A stretch of 35,581 nt of DNA from an uncultured Microcaldota archaeon (lineage in GTDB: Archaea > Micrarchaeota > Micrarchaeia > Anstonellales > Bilamarchaeaceae), in NCBI GenBank assembly GCA_903828955.1, contig CAIKOA010000011.1, positions 1 to 35,581 on the forward strand. The letters run 5' to 3'. Made by a program: the position numbers and the translations under genes. Below the pieces are notes generated by a model, which ran no database searches, was not told the DNA's origin, and saw only the letters and a program-made list of their open reading frames with translations. Below, piece after piece: positions 31,619 through 35,581 of the stretch (its first letter is position 1; every line of letters begins with the position of its first letter).

Positions 31619-32071
31619 ATGATAGACGAAAAGGATATGGAAATACTAAGAGCGCTCAAAGAAGACTCCAAAAGCTCAATAAACGCGCTTTCCAAGAAGA
31701 CCGGAATCCCTCCTGCGACCGTCCACCACCGGATAAGAAAGATGGAGCAGGATAAGGTAATCAAGAGATACTCAATTTCAGTGGATAAGGAGAAGATCGG
31801 CTTCCCGATTGGCGCCTATATATTCATAACTGTAAAGCCGAGCGGAGAGCACCGGCTTGACCAGAGGGCGATTGCGGATAAATTAGCACGGCACGAATTC
31901 GTGGAAGAGGCCACCGTCCTTACCGGGGAAATAGATATGATGCTGAAAGTGCGCGTGCGCACAATGAACGATTTGGATAAATTCGTCCTGGATTATCTCC
32001 GGAACTTCGAAGGAGTGGAGAGAACGAGAACATTGATTTCGCTCTACGCTTCCAAGGGGCTGCACGTCTAA
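31619..32071 (+). CDS. Lrp/AsnC-family transcriptional regulator
   Basis: This 150-residue single-unit Lrp/AsnC protein has an N-terminal helix-turn-helix at about 3-60 (DEKDMEILRALKEDSKSSINALSKKTGIPPATVHHRIRKM). The RAM effector domain follows, with GAYIFITVKPS, VEEATVLTGEIDMMLKVRVRTMNDLDKFV and a terminal RTLISLY strand. Lrp proteins sense amino acids and often control their own gene and an adjacent biosynthetic gene. The divergent neighbour is asparagine synthetase and the gap holds two copies of an Lrp-type site. Asparagine or aspartate sensing is inferred from this context. It converges on the TrmB gene with 7 nt between stops. Confidence 0.93.
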   Translation: MIDEKDMEILRALKEDSKSSINALSKKTGIPPATVHHRIRKMEQDKVIKRYSISVDKEKIGFPIGAYIFITVKPSGEHRLDQRAIADKLARHEFVEEATVLTGEIDMMLKVRVRTMNDLDKFVLDYLRNFEGVERTRTLISLYASKGLHV

Positions 32072-32078
32072 ACTTCCT

Positions 32079-32825
32079 TTATTCCTTATAATATTTCTCA
32101 AATATCGAATTGAAGTAGACCCTGAGCGAATCCGCAAGGTGCCGGGAATAAACCAAATAGGTGACCTCCTCGTCTTCCCAGGGGGTAAATAGGACCTTGT
32201 TCTTGCATATTGAAATATTTGTGGGCGTAGGAAAATCCACATAGCAGAACTTCCCATACCGCCGTTTTCCGATAAGTTCCCGTATATTCTCAAAGACGAT
32301 TCCCTTTACATCCAGCCCCTTCTTCATCCTCTTTACATCAAACTCCCTATAGAAGGCATACACTCTTTTGAACCTTTCCGGGTCCTTCGCATAAAAAGAG
32401 AAGAAGAGATACTCGTCCCCCTTCTTCGCATCCGCAATAAGCTTGTTCACGAGGCCCCGGAAGCCCTCGAAACCATAGGCAACTTCTGCCCCCTGGAACT
32501 CCTCACCCTTCTTCCTCTGCTCTTTCAGGTAAGGCAGCAGCCGGATCGCTTCTGCTTCCTGCTTTTCCAAATCCTTCTTTTTTTCCTCAAGATAATCAAT
32601 CAATCTTTCCGGATTCGTTGCGGAAAAATGCTTGGTTTTTTCCTTCATTACTACGCTCACGAGGCCCTTGGAAACCAGCCGGTCCAGCGTCTCGTAGATC
32701 TTAGATGCGGGTATCCCGGTCTTCTTCACGAGCGGGCCGGTGGTTGTTTCCCCAAGCTCTATCAGCGCCGAATAAACTGCCGCCTCCCGCTTCCCCAGGC
32801 CTATCTTCTCCAGCACTTCAAGCAT
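32079..32825 (-). CDS. TrmB-family transcriptional regulator
   Basis: This 248-residue regulator has the TrmB winged helix at about 1-70 (EKIGLGKREAAVYSALIELGETTTGPLVKKTGIPASKIYETLDRL). A coiled-coil linker (LEEKKKDLEKQEAEAIRLL) and the C-terminal effector domain with FYREFDVKRMKKGLDVKGIVF follow. TrmB proteins control sugar transport and central metabolism in archaea, but the shorter C-terminal form here has no known ligand. A TATA-like element 27 nt before the ATG at 32825 fits a leaderless mRNA. It is divergent from the second secreted barrel-like gene, and a 14-bp GC-rich palindrome lies between the two promoters. Confidence 0.9.
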   Translation of the reverse strand: MLEVLEKIGLGKREAAVYSALIELGETTTGPLVKKTGIPASKIYETLDRLVSKGLVSVVMKEKTKHFSATNPERLIDYLEEKKKDLEKQEAEAIRLLPYLKEQRKKGEEFQGAEVAYGFEGFRGLVNKLIADAKKGDEYLFFSFYAKDPERFKRVYAFYREFDVKRMKKGLDVKGIVFENIRELIGKRRYGKFCYVDFPTPTNISICKNKVLFTPWEDEEVTYLVYSRHLADSLRVYFNSIFEKYYKE

Positions 32826-32848
32826 AGTATTCCTTCTGTTGCGAACGC

Positions 32849-32856
32849 TTTTTAAC
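32849..32856 (-). promoter_or_regulatory. TATA-like element of the TrmB gene
   Basis: GTTAAAAA on the minus strand is centred 27 nt before the ATG at 32825, in leaderless position. Confidence 0.45.
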
Positions 32857-32861
32857 TATTA

Positions 32862-32875
32862 CTCCCCCTGGGGAG
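32862..32875. promoter_or_regulatory. GC-rich palindrome between divergent promoters
   Basis: CTCCCC-CT-GGGGAG is a perfect 6-bp inverted repeat lying midway between the TATA boxes of the TrmB gene and the secreted-protein gene. A regulator bound here could control both. The symmetry is visible; binding by TrmB is inference. Confidence 0.5.
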
Positions 32876-32881
32876 GAATAA

Positions 32882-32890
32882 TATATAAAT
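32882..32890 (+). promoter_or_regulatory. TATA box of secreted-protein paralog 2
   Basis: TATATAAAT is centred about 39 nt before the ATG at 32925, giving a leader of about 14 nt that begins near the GGTGAT site at 32914-32919. Confidence 0.55.
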
Positions 32891-32924
32891 AGCTGTGTTT
32901 CGCAGTGTTGTTTGGTGATATAAA

Positions 32925-33683
32925 ATGGCAACCGAAACAAGAACAATAAAAGAAGTGGGAAATGCAAGGGAGGCGCATCCTTCTCCGAGGGCATCCAGGA
33001 TGAAAAGTGCGCTTAAGAATGCGAGCAAGGCCTTCGCAAGCGTCCTCCTGGTTTCCGGGCTTATGCTCGCAAGCCCGCAGGCAAGGGCAGAGGAGGCAAA
33101 AGCGGACGGGCTGAAACTGACCATCTCCGCAAATGCATTCGGGGGAAAGCACGACGTCCAGGGCGTACTCGCTGGAGGCGGCCTCTCGGTTTCCGGAGCT
33201 GCGGAAAACGGCTTTGGCGCAGGCGCTAATTTCGACATCGCATCCATGGACCTCAATAGGCCCGTGCCTTACTCATACGGCGCATTCGTGAGTATACCGC
33301 TTGCAGAGAGCCTCAGCAGCACCATCTCCTGTAAGAAGGACGGCCTTGCGGGAACGCTTGGCTGCGGGGGAGGCATTAGCATGGAGAAAGGGCCCATTTC
33401 AATAGGTGCAGGAGGAGAATACCGCCCGGGAGGCACAGTTTCCATGAACGCATCTTTGGGCACGAAGGTGAAGCTTGCATTCCTGACCCTAAAGGCAAAC
33501 CTGCTCGGCTACCTAAATACAAAACTTGAAGGAATTTCCGGAGGCGGAGCAAACGCAACCGTGGAATTGATGACCGACTACCACATCGGAATCTTCGGGA
33601 GGTACATGCTTTTCACCAAAGGATGGAATGAAGACAAACTTTCCGCAGGGACAGGAGGAGTACTAACCAGATTTACCTTCTAG
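32925..33683 (+). CDS. Secreted barrel-like protein, paralog 2
   Basis: This is a 252-residue exported protein of unknown function. Its first 60 residues match the leader of the gene at 29046 closely: TRTI(K)EVG, SPRAS, a basic ALKNASKAFAS, the h-region SVLLVSGLMLA and the cleavage motif ARA before EEAKA. After the leader the two proteins diverge. The mature part is Gly/Ala-rich with short alternating strands (ISANAFGGKHDVQGVLAGG, GAFVSIPLAESLSSTIS, SIGAGGEYRPGGTVSMNASLG as separate stretches) and ends LTRFTF. Two Cys (SCKKDG, LGCGGG) could form a disulfide. Size and C-terminal Phe suggest a small beta barrel. It is divergent from the TrmB gene and followed by converging carbamate kinase after 21 nt. 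GGTGAT lies 5 nt before the ATG. Confidence 0.78.
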   Translation: MATETRTIKEVGNAREAHPSPRASRMKSALKNASKAFASVLLVSGLMLASPQARAEEAKADGLKLTISANAFGGKHDVQGVLAGGGLSVSGAAENGFGAGANFDIASMDLNRPVPYSYGAFVSIPLAESLSSTISCKKDGLAGTLGCGGGISMEKGPISIGAGGEYRPGGTVSMNASLGTKVKLAFLTLKANLLGYLNTKLEGISGGGANATVELMTDYHIGIFGRYMLFTKGWNEDKLSAGTGGVLTRFTF

Positions 33684-33704
33684 TTCTTTTTCTAAAAATT
33701 AAAA

Positions 33705-34598
33705 TTATTTCACAATTGCAGTTCCAGCCCTTCCTTCCATTGCCTCTTCTATATCTTCCAGAGAGCAGATCACCGCCCGCCCTCCGGTGCTCTGCACAAA
33801 GTCTATGCATGCCTCAATCTTCGGCTTCATGCTCCCTTCCGCAAACTGCCCGTCCTTCATTAATTTCCTGGCTTCGGAAAGAGTAATCCTATCCAGGGCC
33901 TGCTGGTTCTCCTTTGCATAATTTATGTAAACCTTATCAATGGAAGTCGCAATCAGGAGCATCCCCGCATTAATTTCCTTCCCAATTAAAGCGCTCGCCC
34001 GGTCCTTATCTATGACCGCCTCAATTCCCTGGAGGCGATACCCGTTCCTAAAGACCGGAATTCCCCCTCCCCCGGCTGCAATCACAACAATTCCCGCATG
34101 CAGGAGGCTCTTAATTGCCTCAATCTCAATCACATCCAAAGGAATTGGCGAAGGAACCACCTTTCTCCACCCTCGGCCCGAATCAAATATCATATCATCG
34201 GATTTCTTTTCCGCATAGAAAGGCCCGACCGGCTTGCTCGGGTGCTTGAACCCCGGGTCGTCCTTATCCACTACAATCTGGGTAATTAGGGTAGCAACGG
34301 TCCGGTGGCTCACCTTCTCAAGCTCGCTCTGTATCATGTACCCGAGCTGCCCCTGCGTCATCGCGTCGCAAACATCCATCGGCATTGCGGCAACTTCCTT
34401 GCTTGATTTATCCTGCTGAATCAGCAAATTCCCGACCTGCGGGCCGTTCCCGTGCGTAATCACGAGTTCATGCCCATCAGAGATAATTTTGGAGATAACT
34501 TTGCAGGTTTTTGAAACATTCTCCCGCTGCTCATCCGCGGTCCCTTTCTGCCCCTTTGCAAGGAGAGCGTTTCCGCCGAGAGCAAGCACTATCTTCAT
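33705..34598 (-). CDS. arcC: Carbamate kinase
   Basis: This 297-residue amino-acid-kinase-family enzyme interconverts carbamate, ATP and carbamoyl phosphate. Motifs present: KIVLALGGNALL at the start, VITHGNGPQVGNLL near 44-57, the DVCDAMTQGQLGYMIQ helix, GWRKVVPSPIP, VIAAGGGGIPVF, VIDKDRASALIG and FAEGSMKPKIEA. No arginine deiminase or ornithine carbamoyltransferase is in the window, so it may act in ATP formation from carbamoyl phosphate or in its synthesis; direction is unknown. The ATG at 34598 is chosen because a TATA box lies 27 nt before it. A longer frame to 34886 crosses the divergent small gene. Confidence 0.93.
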   Translation of the reverse strand: MKIVLALGGNALLAKGQKGTADEQRENVSKTCKVISKIISDGHELVITHGNGPQVGNLLIQQDKSSKEVAAMPMDVCDAMTQGQLGYMIQSELEKVSHRTVATLITQIVVDKDDPGFKHPSKPVGPFYAEKKSDDMIFDSGRGWRKVVPSPIPLDVIEIEAIKSLLHAGIVVIAAGGGGIPVFRNGYRLQGIEAVIDKDRASALIGKEINAGMLLIATSIDKVYINYAKENQQALDRITLSEARKLMKDGQFAEGSMKPKIEACIDFVQSTGGRAVICSLEDIEEAMEGRAGTAIVK

Positions 34599-34621
34599 GC
34601 ATTCATTTGCGCAGCATAAGG

Positions 34622-34628
34622 TTATAAT
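34622..34628 (-). promoter_or_regulatory. TATA box of arcC
   Basis: ATTATAA on the minus strand is centred 27 nt before the ATG at 34598, consistent with a leaderless transcript. Confidence 0.5.
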
Positions 34629-34689
34629 CGTTTTCCGGTCTTTCAGAATGTTTTTAATGGGTTCCAACAAAAATAAAGTTGGTGTAAGA

Positions 34690-34896
34690 ATGGGCGACGA
34701 AGACAAGAAGAACGTGAAAAGGGAGCCGGGCGTTGCGGATATTGTCCCAGTAAGGGCAGACGGCACCCGCCCCAGGGAGAAGAGCCCTCCGATGGACCTT
34801 CCGGCGCCAAGGCAGAATACTGCCCCTCCGGAGCGGCGCCCCGATGGATCGGAAATCGCCCAGAACCAGGCTAATAAGAAAACCAAAATTTCCTGA
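34690..34896 (+). CDS. Small disordered Pro/charged protein
   Basis: This 68-residue open frame begins with MGDEDKKNVKREPG and is rich in Pro, Arg, Lys and Asp, with almost no hydrophobic residues, ending NKKTKIS. It should be intrinsically disordered. I know no family. GGTGT lies 5 nt before the ATG, it is divergent from arcC, and a T-rich stretch after the stop looks like a terminator. These support a real small gene, but coding by composition alone cannot be proved. An in-frame opening from 34489 antisense to arcC is rejected. Confidence 0.5.
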   Translation: MGDEDKKNVKREPGVADIVPVRADGTRPREKSPPMDLPAPRQNTAPPERRPDGSEIAQNQANKKTKIS

Positions 34897-34914
34897 TTTT
34901 TCTTTTTTTATGGC
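34897..34914 (+). terminator. T-rich stretch after the small gene
   Basis: TTTTTCTTTTTTTA follows the stop at once, a typical archaeal intrinsic terminator. The remainder of the gap to 34992 holds only AT-rich promoter-like sequence for the next gene. Confidence 0.45.
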
Positions 34915-34992
34915 TTATTTTATCCCTTTTCAAATGTTATAGCAGGTATTTTATTATGTTCAGTTCAAACCATATATCGCAATAGTGATCAT

Positions 34993-35451
34993 ATGGAGCA
35001 GGTCGAAGACCTCATCGAGGCAATTTCTGAGTTCAGGAAAGCCAGCCCGGAAGACCGGAGATTCTACCTGGCTTCCATACTCACCCACGGGGAAACCCAG
35101 CTAATCTCCCCCGCACTCAGCTTCCTCATTCCCTATTTATCCGAAGAGGAAATGAAAACGGTCGAAAACAAGATGGGCGAAGGGGTTTTTTCAGCGGATT
35201 TCAAGCCGACCGAAAAGTTCATCTCCTCTCTTCTGGTTTCTGCCCTCAGTAGCCAGGACCCTAAAACAAGGGACAGGGCGGCCTCCATTTCAATTGAATT
35301 CGAATCAAAATTGGACTGGAAGGTGAAAAAGGACTTCCTTTTCCTTCTTGCAAGCCCTGATGAGGAAACAAGGGACGCATGCGCAAACCTCCTTTCGGAA
35401 TTCAAGGGTGAGGATACGCGTCTTTTTGGCCACTTTGTAAATTTATTGTGA
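34993..35451 (+). CDS. Helical-repeat (HEAT-like) protein
   Basis: This 152-residue protein appears all helical with paired amphipathic helices (SPEDRRFYLASILTHGE, LISPALSFLIPYLSEEE, KFISSLLVSALSSQD, RDRAASISIEF, KDFLFLLASPDEETRDACANLLSEF as successive segments). This resembles a short HEAT/ARM-type array, which commonly serves as a protein-binding scaffold. No catalytic motif is seen. GTGAT stands 4 nt before the ATG at 34993. The fold is guessed from the helix pattern and the P-D-x-x-x-R-x-x-A type turns; the function is unknown. Confidence 0.65.
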   Translation: MEQVEDLIEAISEFRKASPEDRRFYLASILTHGETQLISPALSFLIPYLSEEEMKTVENKMGEGVFSADFKPTEKFISSLLVSALSSQDPKTRDRAASISIEFESKLDWKVKKDFLFLLASPDEETRDACANLLSEFKGEDTRLFGHFVNLL

Positions 35452-35543
35452 ACACCCCCGAGAATACTGCCGGCTTAAGCCGAGCAGTTGAATCGGGCAT
35501 AATTTTCTAATTGTTGAGAACTAGTTTTCGTTGGGTAGCGGGC

Positions 35544-35581
35544 GCGCCGCCTAGGGCGGCGCACAACCCTCCGCGAGAGGA
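35544..35581 (+). ncRNA. GC-rich hairpins at window edge, possible structured RNA
   Basis: An 8-bp perfect hairpin, GCGCCGCC with GGCGGCGC and a TAG loop (35544-35562), is followed by CCTC-CGCGA-GAGG (35568-35580). The window then ends at AGAGGA. Much higher GC than the AT-rich 35500-35530 before it suggests a structured RNA gene. RNase P RNA carries GAGGAAAG after its first helices, and the last bases would fit its first five letters, but this cannot be tested here. The 90 bp between the preceding stop and this hairpin contain no gene. Confidence 0.3.

Noticed and set aside
34599-34886. Upstream extension of carbamate kinase
   Set aside because: The extension lies antisense to the small gene and over the TATA box; the family starts at MKIVLALGGNAL.
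1-35581. tRNA genes, CRISPR arrays, insertion sequences
   Set aside because: I looked through the gaps between genes for T-loop-like GGTTCRANTCC patterns, regular repeats and transposase-like proteins and found none. GGTTCT at 2684 is part of the palindromic array and not a T-arm.

Overview
The window comes from an archaeon. It carries a complete A-type ATP synthase operon in the archaeal order H-I-K-E-C-F-A-B-D, the archaeal/eukaryotic ribosomal protein L15e coupled to an RNase P Rpp30-like subunit, diphthamide enzyme Dph2, an archaeal aaRS-like asparagine synthetase, TrmB and Lrp/AsnC regulators, TATA-box promoters, and Shine-Dalgarno sites of the form (A)GGTGA(T). Compact genes, many 1-4 nt overlaps and several unplaceable proteins would suit a DPANN-type genome (for example Micrarchaeota or Diapherotrites). 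That placement is inference and was not tested.

Layout. 1-2.6 kb (minus): a truncated hypothetical protein, a lipoprotein-like secreted protein and a RelE/RelB-type toxin-antitoxin pair. 2.8-5.1 kb (plus): a methyltransferase-like protein and two tandem ferredoxin-reductase-like flavoproteins. 5.1-10.8 kb (plus): PEP synthase, Dph2, a HAD phosphatase, PurC and an unknown protein, ending at a strong inverted-repeat terminator. 10.9-11.9 kb (minus): L15e and Rnp3. 12.0-21.0 kb (plus): the ATP synthase operon with a PUA-domain gene coupled to its end. 21.0-24.2 kb (minus): an ABC ATPase, an ABC-2 permease with a large ectodomain and a degenerate Nudix-fold protein. 24.3-25.9 kb (plus): a PHP-domain enzyme. 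25.9-27.9 kb (minus): ThiI and a three-gene winged-helix/small protein/RelE-like toxin cassette. 28.0-33.7 kb: regulators (a double Lrp, an Lrp, a TrmB) interleaved with two paralogous secreted barrel-like proteins, a methyltransferase and asparagine synthetase. 33.7-35.6 kb: carbamate kinase, a small disordered protein, a helical protein, and a GC-rich hairpin at the edge that may begin a structured RNA.

How it fits together. The core is energy conservation (ATP synthase, possibly Na+-coupled judging from the K subunit), gluconeogenic PEP synthesis, purine and asparagine synthesis, and translation (L15e, RNase P, Dph2, ThiI, PUA protein). The accessory part is cell surface and regulation. 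Two secreted proteins share an almost duplicated leader of about 60 residues but have different beta-rich, Phe-terminated mature parts, and each lies head-to-head with a regulator gene. Asparagine synthetase lies head-to-head with an Lrp/AsnC gene across two copies of a 13-bp element. First genes of many units have a TATA box 26-28 nt before the start codon, which suggests leaderless mRNAs, while internal genes use GGTGA sites. I saw no tRNA, rRNA, insertion sequence or CRISPR array.
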